A stretch of DNA of 64,000 nt from JADJLQ01 sp038251405 (GTDB lineage: Bacteria > Bacteroidota > Bacteroidia > Chitinophagales > Saprospiraceae): contig JBBSBH010000010.1 of NCBI GenBank assembly GCA_038251405.1, positions 88,127-152,126 of the forward strand, given 5' to 3'. A model generated the notes under the pieces. That model saw only the letters and a program-made list of their open reading frames with translations. It did no database searches and was not told where the DNA came from. A program made the translations under genes and the position numbers. Shown one piece after another: positions 54,751 to 63,596 of this stretch; positions within the stretch are counted from its first letter, which is position 1, and each line of letters starts with the position of its first letter.

Positions 54751-57351
54751 TTATGGCTTCATTATACTATTTAAAGCTAATGGTAATTGCAATAAATCAA
54801 AATCATCATCATATACTAAATATTTATTTTGCCAGTAATTGGCATATTTTTCTTTGAATTCCCTTAAGCCTTGAAAGTGTTGGAATCTATTAAAATTTTC
54901 TGATGCTATTTTAATGATGTGTTCAGCGGTAGAATCAGGTTGCAAAATTCCAGTCATAGGTACCAAACCCAGGTTGAGATATTTCTTTTTATGTTCTTTG
55001 CCATATTCTATAAGTCTTATGATCAATGCATCCATAGCCGCTCCGGGTGCATCAATGGTCTTCCTGATCAGATCATACGTAATTTCACTGGCAGCATAAT
55101 CCGGAATGATATTCAGGAATGCTACAATTTTATTTTCTCCATCCTGTAATGTGATAATATCTTGCTTTTGAATCTCATCTTCATCAAATATACCTTGTGA
55201 AAATACTTGCTCTTTTTTGTGGTAACTATTCAACCATTCATCCGAAACCGATTTTAATGAATGCACTAATTCGTCGCTATGTGGAGCTTGGTAAGTGATA
55301 GTAGTAAATCCCTTTCGTTCCAGGCCATTATATCCATTTCTTAAGGATTTTCGTTCTTTTCCTTCCAATGAAAATGCATTTACTTCTACTATTGCTTCCT
55401 GGCCAATTATTAATTTCTTTTTTCCTAACAAGTCAAACCAGGCGATACTTTTTTCACCAACTCTGTAAAATGCAGATTTTAGTCCCATTTTTCTACAATG
55501 CAAATCAAATTCTTGAACGACTTCAACTTTGCTTTCTGGTGCGCAGACGGGCTCTTCCAAAACAATGGCATAACCGCCTGCTATACGATAGGATACAAAT
55601 GCATTTTTATTGTTTGAATAAAAGATTAATTTGTCTCTATATGTTTTGAAATAATCAAGAGGGGAATTTCCAAATTTGCTTAATAAAAAATTTGCCTTTT
55701 CAAAATAGTTTTCTTTAACTAAATATTGACTGAAGCGGGGTGTTACTAATGAAAAAAGCAAAAATGCCCAGGTTAGAAAACCCAGAGATCTTACCAGCCA
55801 AATAAATTCTATCCCAAATTTGGTAACAGGATGTAGGGTACTGTCATCAACTAATAAAAAACTTCTAAAAGAATGATAAAAAGATTGCTGCCAGGAAAAA
55901 TCTACTCCGAAATGATTAACATCTATAAAATAAAAACTAATAAATCCAAAAAGCATTACTACTATAAAATTGATGACGGCCAAACCTATACCTGCCTTCA
56001 TCCATTTAAGACTGCTACGAAGGCGATATTGATGGGAAGTAAGGAGCAGAATGATGATAACTATAGCAGCAATGATGGCTTCTTCATAATCAAGTGCTTT
56101 GGTTAAATGGCCAATAAATGAAAACAAAGCCAGCCCCAGCGTAATAATCCAGGCATTTCTAAGCCCACGTATTAAAAATGCAGATGTAAGCAATAAGCCA
56201 AGCCCAACAAAAAGTACTAATAAATTGGACGCATGAATAGTGCTTAAAGGAAGATATTCCCTTAAAACAGTTAAACGATCATGTTGTGGTGGCGTAACTA
56301 CTGAAATGATATTCACAATTCCCAGGATAAAACTTAGGAATACAGGTATAATTCTTAGGAATAGTTTTCGGCCCTTCCAGGAAAAAGCAAATATCCCTAA
56401 TAGCATAGGTTGCCAAAATTCAAATATCCGGTATATTATAGTAATAGATAATGCTTGTGTGGAATCATACCCATATTTTTCTAAAACATAAACCATGGAA
56501 AGCTCAACCACTCCAAGTCCTTTTAAAAATGGAGAAACAATCATCATTAGTACTGCAGTAATATACACCACAGCAGCAGTAATGATGGAGGCGTGTACGC
56601 CCAACGCTAACATGGCAATATAAATATGAATTACCCCAGTGATTTCAACCAAAAGTGAATATATCGTCGCCTGATAAATTTTTTTATGCTCAATATATAC
56701 TGAAAATAACTCATTTAAATAAGGTGTATCAGAAGGAAATACTCGCTCAATTAACTGAAATACTTTTCCTTTTTTTCTTATGGAATAAAACGAATACACA
56801 ATAGCTATGATAATTATAATGACAACTGCCAGGCTCCACATTATAGTTTTAGATTCATATTTACCTGCAATTGCAAAAATGGAAATAGGAACCCCAATTA
56901 ATAAAGTGGTAAATAGCCCAATAAAACTAAAAAGCCCACTCGCTTGATTTATTTGAGTTTGATGAATACCTGCTTTCCTGATCTGATCCGGTGTATAAGC
57001 TAATGCACTGATATTCCCTACAGGTAAAAAAATACTGATTAAGTTTCTTTTAATGTACAATGAAATAGCATTTACCCAGGTTATGGAACAACCTATAGAT
57101 GAAAAACTTAGTTTATAAATGCCACTTTGAAAGAGGACATAGAGAAATGTAAAAAGAACACCTAGTGCTAACCACCCGGTGTGTGCTTGTTGGATTTGAG
57201 GAATGATAGCATGTAGTTCTTTTCGTTCACTTCTAAAAAAGACTATACCTAATAGTAACATCAATAGAGCTATCAATTCCCGCCAAGGTGCTTTTTGAAG
57301 AAATGACCTGGTTTTTAAAAATAAATCACTCCAGTATTTTTCAAACATCAT
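54751..57351 (-). CDS. MprF-like bifunctional flippase / phosphatidylglycerol aminoacyltransferase
   Basis: 866 residues. The first ~540 hold about fourteen membrane helices, including the flippase signatures SIFLPVGNISALAYTPDQIR and IVSPFLKGLGVVELSMVYVLEKYG. The C-terminal ~300 residues form the DUF2156 (lysyl-PG synthase) domain: FVSYRIAGGYAIVLEEPVC, KSAFYRVGEKSIAWFDLLGK and KYLNLGLVPMTG. MprF transfers Lys or Ala from aminoacyl-tRNA to phosphatidylglycerol and flips the product, lowering envelope charge. Amino-acid specificity is not readable. The start could be either Met at 57351 or 57348. A -7 box lies just upstream. Confidence 0.88.
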   Translation of the reverse strand: MMFEKYWSDLFLKTRSFLQKAPWRELIALLMLLLGIVFFRSERKELHAIIPQIQQAHTGWLALGVLFTFLYVLFQSGIYKLSFSSIGCSITWVNAISLYIKRNLISIFLPVGNISALAYTPDQIRKAGIHQTQINQASGLFSFIGLFTTLLIGVPISIFAIAGKYESKTIMWSLAVVIIIIIAIVYSFYSIRKKGKVFQLIERVFPSDTPYLNELFSVYIEHKKIYQATIYSLLVEITGVIHIYIAMLALGVHASIITAAVVYITAVLMMIVSPFLKGLGVVELSMVYVLEKYGYDSTQALSITIIYRIFEFWQPMLLGIFAFSWKGRKLFLRIIPVFLSFILGIVNIISVVTPPQHDRLTVLREYLPLSTIHASNLLVLFVGLGLLLTSAFLIRGLRNAWIITLGLALFSFIGHLTKALDYEEAIIAAIVIIILLLTSHQYRLRSSLKWMKAGIGLAVINFIVVMLFGFISFYFIDVNHFGVDFSWQQSFYHSFRSFLLVDDSTLHPVTKFGIEFIWLVRSLGFLTWAFLLFSLVTPRFSQYLVKENYFEKANFLLSKFGNSPLDYFKTYRDKLIFYSNNKNAFVSYRIAGGYAIVLEEPVCAPESKVEVVQEFDLHCRKMGLKSAFYRVGEKSIAWFDLLGKKKLIIGQEAIVEVNAFSLEGKERKSLRNGYNGLERKGFTTITYQAPHSDELVHSLKSVSDEWLNSYHKKEQVFSQGIFDEDEIQKQDIITLQDGENKIVAFLNIIPDYAASEITYDLIRKTIDAPGAAMDALIIRLIEYGKEHKKKYLNLGLVPMTGILQPDSTAEHIIKIASENFNRFQHFQGLREFKEKYANYWQNKYLVYDDDFDLLQLPLALNSIMKP

Positions 57352-57358
57352 TATCTGC

Positions 57359-57366
57359 CAAAAGTA
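57359..57366 (-). promoter_or_regulatory. TACTTTTG -7 box before the MprF-like gene
   Basis: On the minus strand TACTTTTG, an exact TAnnTTTG match, ends seven bases before the ATG at 57351. It predicts a near-leaderless transcript. Confidence 0.42.
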
Positions 57367-57623
57367 AGGTCAAATTGAGTCTAGTAATTTTGTGAGTAGA
57401 TGAATAGAGGATTTAAGTCGTTGAACTGAAAGTGGCATATACTTAAGATCTGCCTTTGAATTCCTTATAAGAAAAATCCTAAACTCCCCTCTTAAAAAAC
57501 CAATATAGGCCGAGCTCGACATCAACACTATCACATAAAATTAAAAAATGTACTACAGGTATCAATACCCACTTTCGATTCTCATCCAGTGATACACCTA
57601 CTGTTTTGTTCTTATATTATACT

Positions 57624-57631
57624 TAACTTTG
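57624..57631 (+). promoter_or_regulatory. TAACTTTG -7 box before the epimerase/DHDPS pair
   Basis: Exact TAnnTTTG match 49 bases before the ATG at 57681. A TTTTG lies at 57604-57608 but the 15-base spacing is short, so support is partial. Confidence 0.42.
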
Positions 57632-57680
57632 TTCTTCCCCTTCTTTTATGGTTCGAAATTATGCTACTATCTAAATTCCA

Positions 57681-58697
57681 ATGACTTCATTAGAAAAAAA
57701 GTATCAATCCCTTCTAGAACCTTCCACACTTTTAAAATCTGATATGCAAAAGCTGGAGGGTGACATCATGATATTAGGAGTAGGAGGAAAAATGGGGCCT
57801 TCGTTAGCGATTCTTGCCAAAAAAACGTTGGATAGTCTCGGATTAAAAAATAAAGTGATCGGTGTAGCCAGGTTCTCAGAAGCTGGTTTAGAAAATGAAT
57901 TGAAGGCTCAAGGAATAGAAGCCATTCAAGCTGATCTATTAAATGATGAAGCACTTTATTCATTGCCCCAGGTAAAAAACATACTTTACCTGGCAGGTAC
58001 CAAATTTGGGACTTCAGGCAATGAATCTTTCACCTGGGCTATGAATGCATATTTGCCTGGAAGAGTAGCTACTAAATTTAAAGGTTCCCGTATTGTAGTG
58101 TTTTCGACAGGTAATGTATATCCATTTACTTCAGTAGAAAGCGGTGGAGCTACGGAGACTACTCTGCCAGCTCCTATCGGCGAATATGCTCAATCATGCC
58201 TGGGCAGAGAGCGTATGTTTCAATATTTTTCAAATCTGCATCATACTCCCATTTTAATCTATAGATTGAATTATGCCAATGATGTGAGCTATGGGGTATT
58301 ACTCGAAATAGCTAAAGCGGTGAGAGAATCAAAGCCAATAGATCTGGCCATGGGCTATGTAAATGTGATTTGGCAAAAGGATGCTAATGAAAATGCTTTG
58401 CGCAGTCTATGGCATTGCCAGGTGCCAACAAAAATCTTAAATGTCACAGGGAATCAAACTCTTTCTGTTAGAAAATTGGCCATTGAATTTGGTAAACGAT
58501 TAGACAAAGTACCAGTATTTAAAAATGATGAATTGCCCACAGCCTTGCTATCTAATGCTTCTGAATCAGAGAGGTTATTCGGAATTTCTAATACAAGTCT
58601 CGAACAAATGATGGATATTATTCTTGAATGGTTAGTAAAAGGAGGAAAAACAATAAATAAACCAACACATTTTTCAGAAAGAACAGGAAACTTTTAA
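57681..58697 (+). CDS. NAD-dependent epimerase/dehydratase family protein
   Basis: 338 residues. A Rossmann fold begins at ~29 (IMILGVGGKMGPSLAILAKK, a GxGGxxG pattern), then GIEAIQADLLND, NILYLAGTKFG and VVFSTGNVYPF. The usual YxxxK active site is altered: GEYAQSCLGRERMFQYF has Tyr but no Lys four residues on. Mid-family SDR-like proteins of this form are often found beside DHDPS-family proteins in catabolic clusters. The next gene starts 10 bases downstream, so both are in one operon. Substrate unknown. Confidence 0.82.
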   Translation: MTSLEKKYQSLLEPSTLLKSDMQKLEGDIMILGVGGKMGPSLAILAKKTLDSLGLKNKVIGVARFSEAGLENELKAQGIEAIQADLLNDEALYSLPQVKNILYLAGTKFGTSGNESFTWAMNAYLPGRVATKFKGSRIVVFSTGNVYPFTSVESGGATETTLPAPIGEYAQSCLGRERMFQYFSNLHHTPILIYRLNYANDVSYGVLLEIAKAVRESKPIDLAMGYVNVIWQKDANENALRSLWHCQVPTKILNVTGNQTLSVRKLAIEFGKRLDKVPVFKNDELPTALLSNASESERLFGISNTSLEQMMDIILEWLVKGGKTINKPTHFSERTGNF

Positions 58698-58707
58698 TGC
58701 AACAAAG

Positions 58708-59769
58708 ATGACCTTGGATGATACCATAAAAGCTCAATTACATAAAGGAGTAGTAATACCAGCACACCCATTAGCTTTGGATGCTAACTTTCAATTGGAT
58801 GAATACAGGCAGCGACTGCTTACCAGGTATTATCTCGCCAGTGGTGCAGGAGGTTTAGCCGTTGGAGTGCATACTACGCAATTTGAGATTAGAAGTCCTG
58901 AAGTAAATCTGCTGGAAACAACGCTCAAACTCGCTTCAGAAGAAATAGAGAATTCACCTGATGTACATTCTGTTATTAAAGTGGCAGGTATCTGTGGGCC
59001 AGACTCACAAGCAATCGCAGAGGCAGAGCTTGCTATGAAGTATGGGTATCACCTGGGTCTATTGAGCAATGGCGGATTAAATGATTCTACAGAAACCCAA
59101 TTGATAGAACGTGCTGAAAAAATTGCAGCCATTATTCCACTTTTTGGATTTTATTTACAACCTGCTGTCGGTGGCAGACTTTTGTCATACGATTTTTGGA
59201 GAGATTTTGCAGAAATTCCAAATGTACATGCCATTAAAATTGCGGCCTTTAACAGATATCAGACATTAGATGTAGTGCGCGCTGTATGCACCTCTTCCCG
59301 AAGGAATCAAATAGCATTATATACAGGCAATGATGATAATATAGTGGCTGATTTACTCACACCTTATCGATTTACTATTGAGGGAGAGCAAATAGAAAAA
59401 AGATTTACAGGAGGTCTTCTGGGCCATTGGGCTATATGGACCAGCAAGGCGGTGAAGCTCTTACAAGAATTAAAAAAAGATATGTGCAATCCTACTTGTG
59501 ATCTTTCAAAGTGGCTGCAAACTGGTGTAGAAATCACCGATATGAATGCTGCCATTTTCGACCCTGTACATCATTTTAATGGATGCATTTCCGGGATTCA
59601 TGAAGTTTTGAGAAGACAAGGATTGTTGAATGGGCTATGGTGTCTCAATCCAAAAGAAAATCTTTCATCTGGCCAATTACAGGAAATAAATCGTGTTTGT
59701 ACCCAATATCCTCAATGGACTGATGATGAATTTGTTAATGATTTTCTGGTGTCTGATATGAAAAAGTAG
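58708..59769 (+). CDS. Dihydrodipicolinate synthase family protein
   Basis: 353 residues. The DHDPS/NAL-type barrel shows VVIPAHPLALDANFQLDEYR, YLASGAGGLAVGVHTTQ, VAGICGPDSQAIAEAELAMK, GFYLQPAVGG and the Schiff-base lysine in VHAIKIAAFNRY. Later GLLGHWAIWTSKAVKLL and a ~60-residue C-terminal extension are present. The family catalyses aldol addition or cleavage of pyruvate or other 2-oxo acids. Being 10 bases after an SDR-like gene, it likely acts in a sugar-acid or related catabolic step; the real lysine-pathway DapA should be elsewhere. Confidence 0.85.
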   Translation: MTLDDTIKAQLHKGVVIPAHPLALDANFQLDEYRQRLLTRYYLASGAGGLAVGVHTTQFEIRSPEVNLLETTLKLASEEIENSPDVHSVIKVAGICGPDSQAIAEAELAMKYGYHLGLLSNGGLNDSTETQLIERAEKIAAIIPLFGFYLQPAVGGRLLSYDFWRDFAEIPNVHAIKIAAFNRYQTLDVVRAVCTSSRRNQIALYTGNDDNIVADLLTPYRFTIEGEQIEKRFTGGLLGHWAIWTSKAVKLLQELKKDMCNPTCDLSKWLQTGVEITDMNAAIFDPVHHFNGCISGIHEVLRRQGLLNGLWCLNPKENLSSGQLQEINRVCTQYPQWTDDEFVNDFLVSDMKK

Positions 59770-59786
59770 TTTGCGGAAATAAATAG

Positions 59787-60040
59787 AACCACTAAGGCTT
59801 TGCTACACTAAGGAACACTTAGATTGATTTGTAAACCACTAAGGCTTTGCTACACTAAGGAACACTTAGATGGATTTGTAAACCACGAAGGCTTTGCTGC
59901 ACTAAGGAACGCTAAGATTGATTGTATATATTTATAAACCACGAAGGCTTTGCTACACTAAGGAACACTTAGATTGATTGTATTTATTTATAAACCACGA
60001 AGGCTTTGCTGCACTAAGGAATAGTTAGATTGGTTGGTAT
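59787..60040. repeat. Five tandem copies of a 47-56-base ACTAAGG-type repeat
   Basis: Units start at about 59787, 59833, 59881, 59936 and 59992, each reading AACCAC[TG]AAGGCTTTGCT then [AG]CACTAAGGAA and a variable AGATTGATT spacer. The first three steps are ~47 bases and the later two ~56, because an AT-rich spacer grows. The block fills the gap between two convergent genes. The ACTAAG core is shared with the array at 63597-64000. Confidence 0.9.
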
Positions 60041-60093
60041 ATAATGAACTGCAACACTACAACGGCAGTTTCCCTAAATTAAATTTGCAATAC

Positions 60094-60957
60094 TTATCCA
60101 AATTCTGGTCCACTGATCAGAAACGGCTGATGAATAGTATCAGCAATTACATTATGATTCCTGTACATACGAGTAAACGCTTTCGATTCTACAAAACCGA
60201 TAGACTTGCACCATTCTGTCAAATGAGTTTTATCAGCAGGTATATCTAATAGTACATACTGATCTGAACAAAAATGTAAGGCGACCGATAATAATGACCT
60301 GGCTTCTTCATCGTTATGGGCAATCAATGGCCCAATATGGGAAGAGTAGTATCCTTTTCTACAGAAAACAACCCCCCCTATCTTAGTATCATAGTTAAGT
60401 TTCCAGGCTTTTACCTGGTCAGAATTTAAAAAATAATTGAATAATGATTTCCTCGAAACCCCATAGCTGCCCGCATCTAATCTTTCTATTTCATTCAGGT
60501 CTCTTGCATTAGCCACCGAAATACGATTTTCCATTTTATTTTCTAAAATAGCTAATCCTTTCTCGGAGTTTTTCATTCTAAATATAGAATATTCATTTGC
60601 AAAACCCAATGTAGAGTAAACCAATGCCCCTACATCCGAAGCGTCTAATTTGATGGAAATATCGTCAGGGATTATATCCAATAATTGAGTCAATAGGGTT
60701 TTACTTATGCCCAATCTTCTATACTCTTTTTCTACAAGAACCATACTCAACCATGCGATTTTTGATGAATAGATAGTAACAACTGAAGTGCCTATTATAT
60801 TATCACCAATTTCAGCACCGAGGCAAATACTACTTTTATCGTTCAATAAATAATTCCAATCATCTTCAGTTTGATTCCAACCTTCTTCAATTGAAAGTAA
60901 ATGAGCGCCTTTTATATCAGCAAGACCTAATTTTCTAATTTTTATATCGAATTTCAT
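60094..60957 (-). CDS. GNAT acetyltransferase with a second C-terminal GNAT-like domain
   Basis: 287 residues. Residues 1-~135 form a GNAT domain (LGAEIGDNIIGTSVVTIYSS, WLSMVLVEKEYRRLGISKTL with the acetyl-CoA loop, ALVYSTLGFANEYSIFRM). Residues ~145-287 resemble the Acetyltransf_18 domain (LDAGSYGVSRKSLFNYFL, VVFCRKGYYSSHIGPLIA, IGFVESKAFTRMYR). The start overlaps the stop of the upstream MFS gene by one base (TAATG), so translation is coupled. Substrate unknown; a link to the molecule moved by the transporter is inferred. Confidence 0.87.
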   Translation of the reverse strand: MKFDIKIRKLGLADIKGAHLLSIEEGWNQTEDDWNYLLNDKSSICLGAEIGDNIIGTSVVTIYSSKIAWLSMVLVEKEYRRLGISKTLLTQLLDIIPDDISIKLDASDVGALVYSTLGFANEYSIFRMKNSEKGLAILENKMENRISVANARDLNEIERLDAGSYGVSRKSLFNYFLNSDQVKAWKLNYDTKIGGVVFCRKGYYSSHIGPLIAHNDEEARSLLSVALHFCSDQYVLLDIPADKTHLTEWCKSIGFVESKAFTRMYRNHNVIADTIHQPFLISGPEFG

Positions 60958-62192
60958 TACTGAGATTCTGTATAGTTCATATCCTTTTTAAATGTTTCTT
61001 CCAGAAAATATAATGCTATCATGGCGAGCAAATAAGTAATAAGGGCCACGTACAAAGCACCATGTAATACTCCCGCTTTGGCTTTTAATAACACGAATAG
61101 TGAGGTTAATGGGATCACCGTACCCCGGACAAAATTAGGAACAGTAGTAGCTACCGTAGCCCTGATGTCAGATCCGAAAAGCTCAGCCGCCACGGTTATA
61201 AATAAAGTCCAATATCCGCTACAGAAGCCAAGACAGGCACATATAATATATAATGAAGAAACAGATTGAATAGGTCCCAGTAAATAAATCAGCACGAATA
61301 TAAATGAAAGGGACATAAATAGCAAGATGACTTTTTTACGACTTTGCCAATATTGACTAAGCGAGCCGCTAATAATATTACCCAATACCTGACCAGCAAA
61401 AGCAAAAAGGACAGCTTTGCCAGCATTTATCGGTGCATCGATATTCATTGCTTTACCAAACTCAGGAGAAAAAGTAATCAATATACCTACGACAAACCAG
61501 ATAGGAGTACCCATCACGATACTGGTAATGTATTTTACAAACCGTTCTTTATTATTAAATAAGAGCATGATGTTCCCTCTTTGAATTTGCTTCGATTTCA
61601 ATTGTGTAAATATGCCGGACTCAAACACTTTGAATCTCAACGCCAATAGTATAAGCCCTAATCCACCCCCCAGGAAATATGAATTTCGCCAGTCGAAATA
61701 GTTTGATATAAGGAAAGCTAATAATGCACCCAATACACCCATAGTGGCCACCAATGTAGTTCCATATCCTCTGATTTTATTGGGTAGTATTTCAGTCACC
61801 AGCGTAATACCCACGCCTAATTCGCCAGCTAATCCAAAGCCTGCAATAAATCGCAACACGGCGTAGGTGGCAATATTCTGCACAAATCCATTGGCAATAT
61901 TAGCCAGAGAGTAGATAATGATAGAGCCAAATAAAACGGATAATCTGCCTCGTTTGTCCCCCAAAATACCCCATACGATTCCACCTATCAACATACCCGC
62001 CATTTGCAAATTAAGCAGCATCAACCCATTTTGGAGAATGCTGTCTCCTGTAAGATTTAATGATTTAAGGCTTGGAACACGTACTATGCTGAATAAAAAC
62101 AAATCATACATGTCTACTAAGTAGCCTAATGAAGCCACTATTACGGGCATACTTATTAAATGCTGAAATGTAGATTTACCAGGTTGTGACAT
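60957..62192 (-). CDS. MFS transporter (sugar/aromatic acid-type)
   Basis: 411 residues, twelve membrane helices. Family motifs: GYLVDMYDLFLFSIVRVP in helix 1, GGIVWGILGDKRGRLSVLFG (the MFS loop 2-3 signature, GDKRGR), RFIAGFGLAGELGVGITLV and DWRNSYFLGGGLGLILL. The GELGVG segment resembles metabolite:H+ symporters of the SHS/AAHS type. The gene is upstream of, and coupled with, the GNAT gene by a one-base overlap. Confidence 0.9.
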   Translation of the reverse strand: MSQPGKSTFQHLISMPVIVASLGYLVDMYDLFLFSIVRVPSLKSLNLTGDSILQNGLMLLNLQMAGMLIGGIVWGILGDKRGRLSVLFGSIIIYSLANIANGFVQNIATYAVLRFIAGFGLAGELGVGITLVTEILPNKIRGYGTTLVATMGVLGALLAFLISNYFDWRNSYFLGGGLGLILLALRFKVFESGIFTQLKSKQIQRGNIMLLFNNKERFVKYITSIVMGTPIWFVVGILITFSPEFGKAMNIDAPINAGKAVLFAFAGQVLGNIISGSLSQYWQSRKKVILLFMSLSFIFVLIYLLGPIQSVSSLYIICACLGFCSGYWTLFITVAAELFGSDIRATVATTVPNFVRGTVIPLTSLFVLLKAKAGVLHGALYVALITYLLAMIALYFLEETFKKDMNYTESQ

Positions 62193-62248
62193 AAAAAATA
62201 ATTGATAAATAAATTTTCATCAAGATAATATCTTCATATGAATAGGTA

Positions 62249-63574
62249 CTACTCGCTCACCACATTTTTTCTTTTAAACCAGGCAAAGGCTCCAATGCCT
62301 AATACTAATAAAAATAAACCAGGAATTGCTTGCTTCGGTTTTTGCATAAAAATATTTATTGCAAAAATGGATTGCAAAGCAATAAATATAAAAGGGATCA
62401 CAGGATAGCCCCAGGTACGATATGGCCTTTCTATAGATTTCAATTTCTTTCGAAAGACGAAAATGGAACCTGCCGCTAATGCAAAAAATATAGCATCCAT
62501 AAAGGTGACGAAAGTGATGATCTTATCAAATAGTGCCTTAAAGAAAAATAAAATACAAAGCGCCCAAATGCATTGGAAAATCATTGATATTACGGGCGTA
62601 CGCCAGCGCGCATGCACGGTCGCGAGGGATTTGAAAAACAATCCGTCCTGAGCCATGGCATAGTATATTCTCGGAGCACTCATGCTGTAAATGCTAATGG
62701 TGCCAAAAATAGATAAAGCAATAGCTACTGCGACCAGTTTGCCTCCCCACGGTATTAAAGTAGAAATCACATCACTGGCCACCGTCTGACTATTGGCAAT
62801 ACTTTCTATAGGGAGAAATCTCATGTAAGCGATATTGATCAGCACATAGCAAATAGTAATAACGGCCATTCCCAAAATCATAGCTTTAGAGATATTTTTC
62901 GCAGGATTAATAACTTCGGCTGCCACATAGGTAGCATGATGCCAGCCGCCTACTGAAAAGAATACGCCTATCATTCCGGTAAATAATGCGGCAAATAAAT
63001 TGGTGGGTGTGGCATGCACTGAGGAAAAATTCTGATGAATGATATGGCTATCTCCATACATAAAGCCAAGCAAAATGATAATGGCAATAGCTCCTACTTT
63101 GATAGTGGTCAATACATTGGACATCCATTGGCTATAATGCACTCCGGGTAAATTGACGGCTGTAAGTAAAATTAAAGTACCGGCCGCAATCCAGGTTTTA
63201 TAATTAGCTGCTACACCGGGGATCATTATCCCTAGGTATTCCGAAAATGCAACGCACAAGCCTGCTAAGGATCCTGTATTAATTACTAAAAGAACAACCC
63301 AGCCATACAGAAAACCGGCCAATGGCCCATAAGCTCTTTTAAGATATTCGTATACACCTCCTGACTGCTGGAACAAACCACCTAATTCTGAAAAAGTAAG
63401 TGCTCCACAAATTCCCATTACTCCGCCCAAAAGCCAAACTAAAATCACCAAATAAGGATCACCCAATTCTTTGGCAATAGTACCGGGGGTGACAAAAATG
63501 CCCGAGCCAATACTAGAACCAATGGCAATCATAGTGAGGCCATACAGCGTGATCCGCTTTTGAAGATTAGACAT
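62249..63574 (-). CDS. APC-family amino acid permease
   Basis: 441 residues, twelve membrane helices. Characteristic first helix: ITLYGLTMIAIGSSIGSGIF with the unwound GSxxGSGIF substrate-binding turn, followed by VTPGTIAKELGDPYLVILVW and WLLGGVMGICGALTFSELG. GWHHATYVAAEVINPAKNIS is the helix 6 region of the APC/LAT group. It moves amino acids or related compounds with H+ or by exchange. A TATCTTTA sequence, one base from the -7 consensus, lies just ahead of the start. The ACTAAG repeat array begins 23 bases upstream. Confidence 0.92.
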   Translation of the reverse strand: MSNLQKRITLYGLTMIAIGSSIGSGIFVTPGTIAKELGDPYLVILVWLLGGVMGICGALTFSELGGLFQQSGGVYEYLKRAYGPLAGFLYGWVVLLVINTGSLAGLCVAFSEYLGIMIPGVAANYKTWIAAGTLILLTAVNLPGVHYSQWMSNVLTTIKVGAIAIIILLGFMYGDSHIIHQNFSSVHATPTNLFAALFTGMIGVFFSVGGWHHATYVAAEVINPAKNISKAMILGMAVITICYVLINIAYMRFLPIESIANSQTVASDVISTLIPWGGKLVAVAIALSIFGTISIYSMSAPRIYYAMAQDGLFFKSLATVHARWRTPVISMIFQCIWALCILFFFKALFDKIITFVTFMDAIFFALAAGSIFVFRKKLKSIERPYRTWGYPVIPFIFIALQSIFAINIFMQKPKQAIPGLFLLVLGIGAFAWFKRKNVVSE

Positions 63575-63596
63575 TGGCTTAAAGATATATAAACAG

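Larger units (their letters stand above)
57352..57680. other. Intergenic region between divergent MprF-like and epimerase genes
   Basis: About 330 bases. It holds promoter-like boxes for both directions (57359-57366 leftward, 57624-57631 rightward). No coding or RNA feature is seen. Confidence 0.4.
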
